Positions 1 to 9,068 of a DNA stretch of 64,000 nt are shown one piece after another. Location of the stretch: the NCBI GenBank assembly GCA_028693555.1, contig JAQUVD010000014.1, forward strand, positions 18,314 to 82,313, in the 5' to 3' direction. The stretch's first letter is position 1; each line of letters begins with the position of its first letter. Source of the DNA: Hespellia sp. Lineage in GTDB: Bacteria; Bacillota; Clostridia; Lachnospirales; Lachnospiraceae. The notes beneath the pieces are model-generated. The model ran no database searches. It was given only the letters and a program-made list of their open reading frames with translations, and was not told the origin of the DNA. The position numbers were made by a program, and so were the translations under genes.

Positions 1-1
1 A

Positions 2-610
2 TTTTCGCAGGAGAATAATACAATCACACCGCTGCATGAAGGCACGGGACTTGGTCTGTCTATCGTGAAACAGTTGACAGAGCTTATGGGCGCAGAACTG
101 AGTGTAGAAAGTAAATTAGGGCAGGGAACTACGTTTACCATAGAGATAGATTTCGAGACAGTGGAGCGGGGAAAGGCAGAAAACGCAGAAAATACAGAGC
201 AGACAGAAAAAAACAGGGCGATGTGTCAAATAAAAGGCAAAAACATTCTTCTTGTGGAAGACCATCCTCTGAATGCACAGATCGTTACAAAGCTGCTTGA
301 AAAGGCGGGATGTAACGTTACATGGGCAAAAGATGGAAGTGTGGCAGTGGAGCTGTTTGAACAGTCTGAGTTGTCGCAATATGACCTTGTGTTAATGGAT
401 ATTCGAATGCCTGTGATGAATGGACTGGATGCAACGAAATACATCCGAAAACTGGAAAGAGAAGATGCCAAAACGATACCGATTATCGCGTTGACGGCAA
501 ATGCTTATGAAGAGGATGTCAAAAAATATAGGGAGGCGGGCATGAATGAGTGTCTGATAAAACCCATTGATCCAAATAAATTGTATGTGACAATTGCAAG
601 TGTTAAGTAG
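2..610 (+). CDS. Hybrid histidine kinase, C-terminal part (HATPase end plus receiver), 5' truncated by window
   Basis: The frame is open from the first bases of the window, so only the C-terminal ~202 residues are seen. It starts inside the kinase ATPase domain: FSQENN followed by the G2 box GTGLGLSIVK and the usual end of the HATPase fold (SKLGQGTTFTIEI). A ~45-residue linker leads to a complete receiver domain (ILLVEDHPLNAQ, phospho-acceptor Asp in VLMDIRMPVMNG, Thr in IALTANA, Lys in CLIKPID). The receiver is closely similar to the C-terminal receiver of the hybrid kinase at 5526-9068, pointing to duplication within this cluster. It is membrane-associated or cytosolic depending on the unseen N-terminus. 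It is the first visible gene of a same-strand signalling run ending at 12298. The function of the pathway cannot be read from this part. Confidence 0.9.
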   Translation, partial: FSQENNTITPLHEGTGLGLSIVKQLTELMGAELSVESKLGQGTTFTIEIDFETVERGKAENAENTEQTEKNRAMCQIKGKNILLVEDHPLNAQIVTKLLEKAGCNVTWAKDGSVAVELFEQSELSQYDLVLMDIRMPVMNGLDATKYIRKLEREDAKTIPIIALTANAYEEDVKKYREAGMNECLIKPIDPNKLYVTIASVK

Positions 611-653
611 AGAGTACGGTAGATAAAAAAGTTTGAAAGAGGGGATCGAGAAT

Positions 654-3600
654 ATGAGGGTACAAAAGAAAAAAAGGATTCAAAGACTTATTTATGACGC
701 TTTGCTGGCTGTTATCAGTTTAATACTTCTTTTTGTGCTGCTGATGAGCGTACAGACATATTTTGCGCTTCAGAATCAGCATGATAATTCCATCGGAAAA
801 TTAAGTGTTGCGGAGCAGAGGTTGGTGACAAATCAGGAAGATGCAGAGGATGTGCTTGACAAATATGATGCATTTTCGCAGGCAAAGCTTGATACGATTG
901 CATATTACTACCAGTTCAACAAGGATGAAACGATGGATGCGGCTGAATTGCGCAATATGGCAAATCAATGGGAGCTGGATGAATTATATGTGACGGATCA
1001 GAACTTTCAGATACAAAACACGTTTAATGGCAGAGAGATTCGCTTTGACAGTGATGATTCGCTGGGCGAAGGAATCAAAGCGGGCACGGCTGTGACTGAG
1101 GGGGATCTGCGCTATTATGTCTCACAGATTGATTCTGAGAATTATCTGATTGGTGCGCGCAATATTTCCATGATGCAATACACGATGAGTGATATGACAT
1201 CGCTGCCTTATTCCCTAAAAACAATCAAGATTGGGCAAAAGGGTTATATCATCGCAGTGAATGTGAAGGATCAGACAATCGCCTATCATCCGGATGCTGA
1301 TTTGATCGGACAATCTCTCAAAGATGCTGATTTTGATTCCTCTGTTATGTCAGATGGATACGAAGGCTGGGCGGAGCTTGGCGGTGAGAAGTTTTATTGC
1401 AATTCCCAGATAAGTGAGGCCTGTCCGGAGTATGAGCTAATAGCAGTCCGTCCACAGAAGATGATCTGGGATTCGATTATTCAGCTGGTCAATATCGGAA
1501 TGCTGGTATTTGCTCTTATTATCGCAATTATGATTCTATATATTCATTTTATCCGGGAGGAACACAGCACATTCGATCCAGAATCCCAGAGTGAGATGCA
1601 GTATATTCGTTTCCGGGGGAAATATTATCTGAATCAAACTATGGGTGCCAGAATTGTGCATATTCTTACGTTGGGAGTTCTGATACTGTTCGGTGCATCC
1701 TTTTATCTGCAGTCGCTTTCTGTGCTGTCTACGCAGTTTGCGCATTTTAGTGATAAAAAGACCGATATTATGGCGATCTTTGATGAGAATGAAGCAAAAT
1801 TGAAGAAACTGACGGCGGAATATAACACGGAATATGAGCAGCGGGCGTATAATATCGCGTATCTGTTAGCAAAAGATCCCACTCTCATGGATGATGAAAA
1901 GCTGGACCAGTTTGCAAAGAGGGCGCAGCTGAAATATATTTATGTCTTTAATGGTGATGGTCTTGCGATTGCCGGCAATGGTATTGATAAACAGTTTGTA
2001 CTCAGTACGGATGCGGAATCGCAGTCCTATCAATTTTGGAATGTAGTAAAGGGACATCAGGAATCTCTGATTCAGGAGGCGCAGTCGGATGATTCATCAA
2101 AAGCAGATTACCTGCAGTATATTGGTGTCAGGCGCCCGGATGCAGAGGGCATGGTGCAGATTGCGGTTTCACCGCAGCGTCTGGAAAACCGCTTAAAAGC
2201 AGTACAGACAAACCATGTATTGAAGCTGATTGCAGTAGAGAATAATGGCTTTTGCATGGCTGTAGACAGTGAGACAAAGAAGGTTGTATATTATCCGGAT
2301 TCTAATTATATTGGTACTTCTGCAACGAAATTGGGATTATCAGAGCGGGCTCTTTCTGATAATTACACAGGATACCAGACGCTGGCTGGCGTGCAATGTG
2401 CGGTGCGGTCGATGCAGTATCAGGATGACTACATCTACATTGTTGCGCCAAGAGCATCCATCACACAGGGACGTCTGGCCATTTCGCTGATTATCACGCT
2501 TGCAGGTTTCATTGTACTGCTTCTGATTACATTTTTCTCAATCATTGGAGATCCGGAGAAGATATCGAAGCAGAGTTTGACGGAAGAGGAAAATGACGCA
2601 AACAAAGAACCGAAAAAAGAACCAAAATCAAGCTTTGAAATCGTGACGGGAAGCGGTGAAGTGATTCAGGCAGATCCGATCCATGAAAGATGGCGCGCCA
2701 AAGCAGAGTGGAAGAGTATGAATGCAGAACAGAAACTGCGCAAGGTAATCAGTGTAACGATTGCCGGACTGGGCATATTGCTGCTGCTCTATATGATGCT
2801 GGGGATGCGAAGCTATGATAATACCTCGGTGTTGTCCTACATTGTTCATAAGAAATGGGAAAAGGTTCCGAACATATTCTCCTTTACGTATATTGCAATG
2901 ATCATGTTGGAGACAGTGGTTGTGTCAAGCATTGTTATCAAGCTGATCTCAATGCTTGTGACGAATTTGGGAGCAAAAGCAGAGACGGTTGCGAAACTGA
3001 CATGCAATTTCATCAAATATATTTCGATCATTGGAGCAATCTTCTACTGCCTGACTTTTATCGGCATTAACGGAAAGACGCTTTTGACTTCGGCGGGGCT
3101 GATGTCGCTGGTGGTTGGTCTGGGAGCACAGTCTCTCATTTCAGATATTCTTGCGGGAATCTTCATTGTATTTGAAGGCGAATTCCGCGTAGGTGACATT
3201 ATTACACTTGGAACGTTCCGCGGTACTGTTTTAGAGATTGGAATCCGTTCTACAAAAATCGAAGACTTTAGTCAGGATATTAAGATTGTCAATAACTCAG
3301 ATATTACGGGCATCGTGAATATGACGCGAAAGTATTCCTATGCATTCTGTGATGTGGGAATTGAGTATACAGAGTCACTGGAGCGTGTAGAAACAATTCT
3401 GCAGAAAGAGCTGCCACATGTAAAAGAACGACTTCCGGAAATTGAGGCAGGACCGTATTACCGGGGCGTGATCTCATTGGGGGATTCCAGTGTTGTGATT
3501 CGAATACTCGCACAGTGCCAGGAGGTGCATCGTGTGCCGCTTACAAGAGATCTGAATCGTGAAATCAAGCTGATTTTTGACCGGAACAATATTAGTATTC

Positions 3601-3728
3601 CATTCCCGCAGGTCGTTGTGAACGAACCGCAAAAGAGATCTTCAACAATCAGTCAACACGATAAAATAGCTGCCTCAGAATTTGTTGCGGAACAAAAAGA
3701 AATTACGAAAGATATCCGTCCGCAGTAA
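654..3728 (+). CDS. MscS-family mechanosensitive channel with two N-terminal Cache-like sensor modules
   Basis: About 1024 residues, far longer than a basic MscS (~290). Visible order: TM helix ~13-37; extracytoplasmic region ~40-270 with a Cache-like end (GQKGYIIAV, TIAYHPDADLIGQSL); TM ~274-302; TM ~335-352; a second extracytoplasmic region with the same signature (NNGFCMAV, KKVVYYPDSNYIGTS); TM ~607-630; then three hydrophobic helices and a canonical MscS pore and beta domain from ~809 (GLMSLVVGLGAQSLISDILAG, FEGEFRVGDIITLGTFRGTV, IVNNSDITGI), ending near IPFPQ. The ATG at 654 is chosen because AGAGGGG lies 9 bases upstream; an upstream in-frame TTG at 633 has no ribosome site. Known family role: tension-gated channel in the inner membrane. 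Inferred: gating or signalling is tuned by small ligands bound by the Cache modules. It sits between kinase genes, which is unusual. Confidence 0.85.
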   Translation: MRVQKKKRIQRLIYDALLAVISLILLFVLLMSVQTYFALQNQHDNSIGKLSVAEQRLVTNQEDAEDVLDKYDAFSQAKLDTIAYYYQFNKDETMDAAELRNMANQWELDELYVTDQNFQIQNTFNGREIRFDSDDSLGEGIKAGTAVTEGDLRYYVSQIDSENYLIGARNISMMQYTMSDMTSLPYSLKTIKIGQKGYIIAVNVKDQTIAYHPDADLIGQSLKDADFDSSVMSDGYEGWAELGGEKFYCNSQISEACPEYELIAVRPQKMIWDSIIQLVNIGMLVFALIIAIMILYIHFIREEHSTFDPESQSEMQYIRFRGKYYLNQTMGARIVHILTLGVLILFGASFYLQSLSVLSTQFAHFSDKKTDIMAIFDENEAKLKKLTAEYNTEYEQRAYNIAYLLAKDPTLMDDEKLDQFAKRAQLKYIYVFNGDGLAIAGNGIDKQFVLSTDAESQSYQFWNVVKGHQESLIQEAQSDDSSKADYLQYIGVRRPDAEGMVQIAVSPQRLENRLKAVQTNHVLKLIAVENNGFCMAVDSETKKVVYYPDSNYIGTSATKLGLSERALSDNYTGYQTLAGVQCAVRSMQYQDDYIYIVAPRASITQGRLAISLIITLAGFIVLLLITFFSIIGDPEKISKQSLTEEENDANKEPKKEPKSSFEIVTGSGEVIQADPIHERWRAKAEWKSMNAEQKLRKVISVTIAGLGILLLLYMMLGMRSYDNTSVLSYIVHKKWEKVPNIFSFTYIAMIMLETVVVSSIVIKLISMLVTNLGAKAETVAKLTCNFIKYISIIGAIFYCLTFIGINGKTLLTSAGLMSLVVGLGAQSLISDILAGIFIVFEGEFRVGDIITLGTFRGTVLEIGIRSTKIEDFSQDIKIVNNSDITGIVNMTRKYSYAFCDVGIEYTESLERVETILQKELPHVKERLPEIEAGPYYRGVISLGDSSVVIRILAQCQEVHRVPLTRDLNREIKLIFDRNNISIPFPQVVVNEPQKRSSTISQHDKIAASEFVAEQKEITKDIRPQ

Positions 3729-3772
3729 CTCAGGAAGATGGAATTGTTTATCAGATTGTAGGAGAAATAAGC

Positions 3773-5536
3773 ATGGAGTTTCAGAGTAAAAAATATTCAT
3801 TTCAAAAAGAAGAATTTGAGGTCTATATACAGCCAAAATATAATTTGCATACGAAAAAAATCATAGGTGGTGAGGCGTTGGTTCGCTGGCAGCACCCCAA
3901 AAAGGGACTGCTCTCTCCGGATGATTTTATTCCGATGTTTGAAAAAAATGGTGATATCCTGCTTCTCGATGCATATGTGTGGGAAAAGACCTGTCAGTAT
4001 ATCGCAGAATGGAAGCAGAAAAAATATCCGCTGGTTCCGATTTCTGTGAACCTGTCTAGAAGTGATTTTGGAAATAAGAATATTGGAACCTGTCTGGAAG
4101 AATTGATGAAAAAATACCAGTTGGATCACTCGGTTCTGGAGCTGGAAGTGACAGAGAGCATCTATGAAAAGGACAGCGGCTTCGTTTATCATGAATTGGA
4201 ACAATTACAGGACTTCGGATTTCGGATATTAATGGATAATTTGGGGAGTGGACATTCTTCCTTTCACATGTTGAAAGAAGCACCGACGGATGCGCTGAAG
4301 TTAGACCTGAAATTTTTGCGAGGTTCGGATCAGAAGCATCGTGCGGACAAAATTCTGGCAGCAATGATGTATATGGCAAGACTGATTGGAATGCCTGTCA
4401 TTGCAGAAGGGGTTGAGACAAAGGAACAGATTGAGTTACTTAAGGAGATTCGCTGTGATTTGGCGCAGGGATATTATTTTTCAAGACCAATACCTGCGGA
4501 AGAATTCATAAAACTTCTTCTTTTGCAGGAAGAAGGCGAGGATATGATCGGATGGAGATGCGACGAAAAACAGTATTGCAGCTATGTCAGAAGCAAGGGA
4601 AGAAAACCGGATCAGAAGGGAACGATTCTGCTGGTCGATAAAGCCGGAATAAGCAGGGAGCTTTTGCATACGCTCTTTAAAGACACGTGCACCCTGGTGT
4701 CTACAGCTGACACAGAGGAGGCTGAGGCAATCATAACAGAGAATGATAAAACGATTGATTTAATATTGATCGATGTTTCGTTCATAAAAGAGAATCTGAT
4801 CGACCGCTGGAGGAAGAAGCTGGGCAGTGCGAATATTCCGGTTGTGGCTATGACGCAGTCAGATGATGTATCGCAGGCGATATTTGCTCTGCAGTCGGGA
4901 GCTGTGGATTATATTGCAAAACCATTTATTCCTGAAATCGTCACCTCACGAGTGCATTATCTGTTAGAGACTTCTGCAAAAATGAAGAAGATTGCAAGAG
5001 AGCGAAAGAATTATCGATATAGAGCGTCGTTAGACCAGATGACACAGCTATATAACAAAGTCACAATGGAGAAGCTTACGAATGAGCTGCTTCGCGACTG
5101 TTCCAGCCAAAAGCACGCACTGCTGATGTTTGATGTGGATAACTTTAAAGAAATAAATGACACCGGCGGACATCTGGTTGGTGACGAAACAATCAGACAG
5201 GTATCCACCTTTCTTATGACGAATTTCCGGCATGAAGATCTGATCGGGCGAATCGGAGGCGACGAATTTGCGGTTCTGATGAAAGGCGTGCAGAGCAGAC
5301 AGCAGGTGTGCGAAAAGGCAGAACGTATGATTCAGGAAATGAAAAATGGCATACTGGGGGACCTGGACAGGAAGGTAACGCTTAGCATTGGAATTGTGCT
5401 CTATGAAGGAGAAGAAAATACGTATGAGGACTTGATGAAAAAAGCAGACCATGCACTTTATGAGGCAAAGCTTACCGGAAAGAGTAAATGGGTTTGTTAC
5501 AACAAGGAAAAAGAGGAACATGATTATGAAAACTAG
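3773..5536 (+). CDS. EAL - receiver - GGDEF protein (c-di-GMP turnover)
   Basis: 587 residues in an order that is the reverse of the common one. Residues ~10-245 are an EAL phosphodiesterase fold (GGEALVRW, SVNLS, LELEVTES, VIAEGVET, DLAQGYYF). The usual DDFGTG loop reads MDNLGSG, so the second metal-binding Asp is Asn; phosphodiesterase activity may be weak or lost. Residues ~280-395 are a receiver with the acceptor Asp (LILIDVS) and Lys (IAKPF), but the acidic pair is LLVDK, lacking one acid. Residues ~415-580 are GGDEF with an intact IGGDEF and an RHED inhibitory site five residues upstream, so diguanylate cyclase activity with product inhibition is expected. There are no membrane helices: a cytosolic response protein, probably phosphorylated by neighbouring hybrid kinases. 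AGGAGA precedes the ATG. The end overlaps the next gene by 11 bases. Confidence 0.9.
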   Translation: MEFQSKKYSFQKEEFEVYIQPKYNLHTKKIIGGEALVRWQHPKKGLLSPDDFIPMFEKNGDILLLDAYVWEKTCQYIAEWKQKKYPLVPISVNLSRSDFGNKNIGTCLEELMKKYQLDHSVLELEVTESIYEKDSGFVYHELEQLQDFGFRILMDNLGSGHSSFHMLKEAPTDALKLDLKFLRGSDQKHRADKILAAMMYMARLIGMPVIAEGVETKEQIELLKEIRCDLAQGYYFSRPIPAEEFIKLLLLQEEGEDMIGWRCDEKQYCSYVRSKGRKPDQKGTILLVDKAGISRELLHTLFKDTCTLVSTADTEEAEAIITENDKTIDLILIDVSFIKENLIDRWRKKLGSANIPVVAMTQSDDVSQAIFALQSGAVDYIAKPFIPEIVTSRVHYLLETSAKMKKIARERKNYRYRASLDQMTQLYNKVTMEKLTNELLRDCSSQKHALLMFDVDNFKEINDTGGHLVGDETIRQVSTFLMTNFRHEDLIGRIGGDEFAVLMKGVQSRQQVCEKAERMIQEMKNGILGDLDRKVTLSIGIVLYEGEENTYEDLMKKADHALYEAKLTGKSKWVCYNKEKEEHDYEN

Positions 5537-8500
5537 ACGGAAGATGCTGATCGTAGATGATATAGAGACAAACAGAGAGCAGTTAAAAAGTCTGTTCGAT
5601 GAGGAGTTCCATATCGTGATGGCGAGCGATGGAGCGGAGGCCATAGCACAGATTCGGAAATGGAATGAAGAAATTGCGCTTGTCTTATTGGACGTCATTA
5701 TGCCTGAAATGAATGGAATAGAAGTTCTCAACTGGATTAGAGAAAGTGAATATAAGCAGATACCGGTGATTGCCGTCACATCAGACGAGAGTTATCAGCT
5801 TAAAGCACTGGAGAGCGGCGCGTGGGATTTTATTGCAAAGCCGACAGACAACAGTGTCATACAGGCGCGTGTACATAATGTGATTGGCCGCTATGCATTT
5901 GAAAGAGAGAAGAAACTGGCAGAGACACTGGGATTTTATGACACGCTCGTGAATGAGTCTGATAATGGGATTTATGTGAACGATGCACAGACATACGAGT
6001 TGCTACATATGAATAAGACGATGCTCAGGCTCATGGGAAAAATGGAGCTTGATTATGCAGGAAAGAAATGTTATGAATTTCTCTTTGGAAAAACTTCGCC
6101 ATGTGAATTTTGCAGAATGGATGTGATGTCAGAGGATGCTTTTTTAGAACGTGATTTTGCTTATCCATTTACGAATAAAATCTACTGTATGCGAGGAAAA
6201 ATGTCAATTTGGAATGGGATTCGTTCGCATGTGGAATATATTCAGGATGTCACAGAGAATCGAACCATTTCAAAGGAAAATCTGCGTCTGAAGAAACAGG
6301 CGGAGGAGACTTTGGAAAATTACCGGACGATTGTCAATACAGTGCCGGGTGCGATCGCATTATATGAGATAGAAGACGATAAAATAGTCACGAAGTATTA
6401 TAGTGATGGATTATGTGCATTGTCTGGATACTCCAGAGAAGAAAGAGATGTTTATAATCAGAAAGATGCAACTGCATTGATTTATAAGGATGATGTATCT
6501 TATGTATTGGAGGAAATCAAGGCGGCTGTAGAAAAGAAATCGAATCTGGATCTGATTTATCGAATTCAAACCAAGAGCGGGGTGCCGCGCTGTATCAATC
6601 TGCGGGCAACGTATGTAGAAAATCCGGCAGGAAAAGTGGCGTTTCATGCGGTTTTCACGGATATAGATGAGCTGAAGCGTTTGGAAGAAGAGAAAAAGGA
6701 ACAGCAGCTGCGTTACGAGGTGGCATTGAAAAGCTCCGGCATTAATGTGTGGGAATATGATATTGTAAATGATACGTTGATTGTGGTATCGAATTCACCT
6801 CGTATCAAACAAAATTGTTTTCTGATTGAACATTATATCCCATCGACGATAGAAAAAGGCTATGTCAGAGAAGACAGCATTCTGGATTTTTATGATATAT
6901 TCAAACGCTTGAATGCGGGAGAAAAAGAAGTCAAAGCTGATATCTGGTATAAAACAAACGATAATCTCGGATTTTGGTGTGAACGTGTGATTTACACGTC
7001 TGTTTTTGATGAGCAGGGTGTTCCAATCAAGGCCTTTGGAGCAGGCAGAGATGTGACCCGCGAGAAAGAGGCGGAAGCCAAATTCATGGAAGAAGTTGGA
7101 TATCGGGAAGTGATTCAAAATCACAAGATTGCTTTTGCAAAGCTGAATCTGAGTAAAAATCTTCTGGTTGATGCAGAACGCGACAGCCGGCAGCCGGCAC
7201 AGCTGCCAAAGGTCTGCACGGCTGATCTGTATTTTGAAAAAACATGTGAATCCGTGAGTGGAAATGAAAATAAAACGCGGTATCGAAATCATTTTAACCG
7301 AAAAAGGCTGTTAAATAAGTTTAGCAGCGGAGAATATACAGAATCACAGAAGTTTACAGTGATTTTTGAGGGAAATCAGGTTTTTTGGATTGAATATTCC
7401 CTGCATCTGATTCAGAATTCGGAAAATCATGATGTCATTGCCTACATTATTTCCAAGGATATCACGGAAGAGATGATGATGCAGACAATTATGGATACCG
7501 TTACAAAAATGGATTATGATTACTTTGTTGTTGTAAGCGGAGTGACAGATTCCGCACTGGAGTATGCACAGGACAAAAAAGAACGTCAGATGGATGGCAC
7601 AGAACCTTTTGAAAAGAAGGCGGAAGAACTTGTTCGGCTTCATGTATGTGCAGAAGATGTAGAACGGGTGGTGGCAGCTTGTAAGATTGATGCTGTCATG
7701 AATCAAATCAGCGACGGAACCGTGTATAAACTTAATTACAGTATCCAGGAAAAGGATGGCAGCCGCCGCCGAAAACAGCTCCAGTTTACGCTGATTGATT
7801 TGGAACGGAAAGCGTTTCTAATGAGCCGGATTGATGTAAACGATATTTATCTGGAGCAAAAGAAGGTGCAGGAACAATTGCGCTCTGCGTTGGAAACGGC
7901 AAAACAGGCAAGTCAGGTGAAGTCCGAATTCCTTTCGAGAATGAGTCATGATATGCGAACTCCGATGAATGGAATCATTGGATTGACGAATCTTTCCATG
8001 AATATCCCGGGGCTGCAGGATGAAATGATGAAAAATCTGTGTGCCATTGAGGATTCCAGTAAGTATCTTTTGAGCCTGATCAATGATGTGCTGGATATGA
8101 GCAAGATTGAAAGCAACAAAATCGTGCTGAATCCACAAGTGGTTCACGCAGGTGAGTTAATCAACAATACGATTGCTTTTGTAACACCGCTGGCGCAGGA
8201 AAAAGGGATTGCAATGAAATTCGTTCCGATTCATGTGGATTTGGGTTACATTCGAGTGGACAAGATGCGTCTGGAGCAGATCTTTATCAACATATTATCC
8301 AATGCAATTAAATTCACACCGGATGGCGGGAAAATTCAGATTGAAATAGAAGCACTGAAAAGAGAGGGCTCCATGGTGGATACCCGAGTCAGTATTTCCG
8401 ACACTGGAATTGGCATGACCGAAGAATTTCTGCCCAAATTATTTGAGCCTTTTGTTCAGGAGGAACGCAATGTCTCCACAAATTACACGGGAACAGGACT

Positions 8501-9068
8501 TGGAATGTCGATCGTGAAAAATCTTGTAGATTTAATGGGTGGAAATATTGAAGTAAAAAGTAAATTGGGACAAGGAACAACGGTTCACGTATTTATAAAA
8601 TTTGAACGAATTTATGATTATGAAAAGATAGAAGAACGGCCTAAGAAAAAGACGAAGGTTTCCCTGCAGGGCAAAAAGATACTTCTCTGTGAGGATCATC
8701 CGTTAAATGCACAGATTGCTGAAAAATTGCTGGAAGGTAAGGGTTGTATTGTTACAATCGCAAGAAATGGAGAAGAAGCAGTTCGCATGTTCCAAAAATC
8801 AGTCGAACGAGACTTTGATGCGATCTTAATGGATATTCGAATGCCGGTCATGGATGGTTTGGAAGCGTGTAGAAAAATCAGGAAGTTAAAACGTGAGGAT
8901 GCCAAAGAGATACCGATTATCGCAATGACAGCAAATGCATTTGACGAAGATGTGAGAATGAGTAAAGATGCCGGAATGAATGCGCATCTTGCAAAACCGA
9001 TTGAACCGCAGAAGATGTTTGATACATTATCAGAGTACCTGAATGAAGAAGGGGGAAATGAAAGATGA
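5526..9068 (+). CDS. Cytosolic hybrid histidine kinase: REC - multiple PAS - HisKA - HATPase - REC
   Basis: 1180 residues with no clear membrane helix. An N-terminal receiver (LLDVIMPEMNG, Asp56; Lys in IAKPTD) is followed by at least three PAS-like regions (~140-250, ~265-380, ~390-500) and further PAS-like sequence up to ~770. The first PAS carries a CEFC cysteine pair. The phospho-accepting His808 lies in MSHDMRTPMNG; ATPase motifs are NILSNAIKFT, SDTGIGM and TGTGLGMSIV. A C-terminal receiver has Asp1103 (LMDIRMPVMDG). The ATG at 5526 has AGGA 8 bases upstream; the ATG at 5520 would be too close. The gene starts inside the 3' end of the EAL-GGDEF gene and overlaps the next gene by ATGA, so the three are probably translationally coupled. 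Inferred: it integrates phosphotransfer from a partner kinase with a cytosolic redox or metabolite signal. The ligand is not identifiable. Confidence 0.9.
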   Translation: MKTRRKMLIVDDIETNREQLKSLFDEEFHIVMASDGAEAIAQIRKWNEEIALVLLDVIMPEMNGIEVLNWIRESEYKQIPVIAVTSDESYQLKALESGAWDFIAKPTDNSVIQARVHNVIGRYAFEREKKLAETLGFYDTLVNESDNGIYVNDAQTYELLHMNKTMLRLMGKMELDYAGKKCYEFLFGKTSPCEFCRMDVMSEDAFLERDFAYPFTNKIYCMRGKMSIWNGIRSHVEYIQDVTENRTISKENLRLKKQAEETLENYRTIVNTVPGAIALYEIEDDKIVTKYYSDGLCALSGYSREERDVYNQKDATALIYKDDVSYVLEEIKAAVEKKSNLDLIYRIQTKSGVPRCINLRATYVENPAGKVAFHAVFTDIDELKRLEEEKKEQQLRYEVALKSSGINVWEYDIVNDTLIVVSNSPRIKQNCFLIEHYIPSTIEKGYVREDSILDFYDIFKRLNAGEKEVKADIWYKTNDNLGFWCERVIYTSVFDEQGVPIKAFGAGRDVTREKEAEAKFMEEVGYREVIQNHKIAFAKLNLSKNLLVDAERDSRQPAQLPKVCTADLYFEKTCESVSGNENKTRYRNHFNRKRLLNKFSSGEYTESQKFTVIFEGNQVFWIEYSLHLIQNSENHDVIAYIISKDITEEMMMQTIMDTVTKMDYDYFVVVSGVTDSALEYAQDKKERQMDGTEPFEKKAEELVRLHVCAEDVERVVAACKIDAVMNQISDGTVYKLNYSIQEKDGSRRRKQLQFTLIDLERKAFLMSRIDVNDIYLEQKKVQEQLRSALETAKQASQVKSEFLSRMSHDMRTPMNGIIGLTNLSMNIPGLQDEMMKNLCAIEDSSKYLLSLINDVLDMSKIESNKIVLNPQVVHAGELINNTIAFVTPLAQEKGIAMKFVPIHVDLGYIRVDKMRLEQIFINILSNAIKFTPDGGKIQIEIEALKREGSMVDTRVSISDTGIGMTEEFLPKLFEPFVQEERNVSTNYTGTGLGMSIVKNLVDLMGGNIEVKSKLGQGTTVHVFIKFERIYDYEKIEERPKKKTKVSLQGKKILLCEDHPLNAQIAEKLLEGKGCIVTIARNGEEAVRMFQKSVERDFDAILMDIRMPVMDGLEACRKIRKLKREDAKEIPIIAMTANAFDEDVRMSKDAGMNAHLAKPIEPQKMFDTLSEYLNEEGGNER

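Noticed and set aside
5048..5779. Long open frame on the minus strand (243 codons) across the EAL-GGDEF / hybrid kinase junction
   Set aside because: It is antisense to two well-supported genes, has no ribosome site and no recognisable domain.
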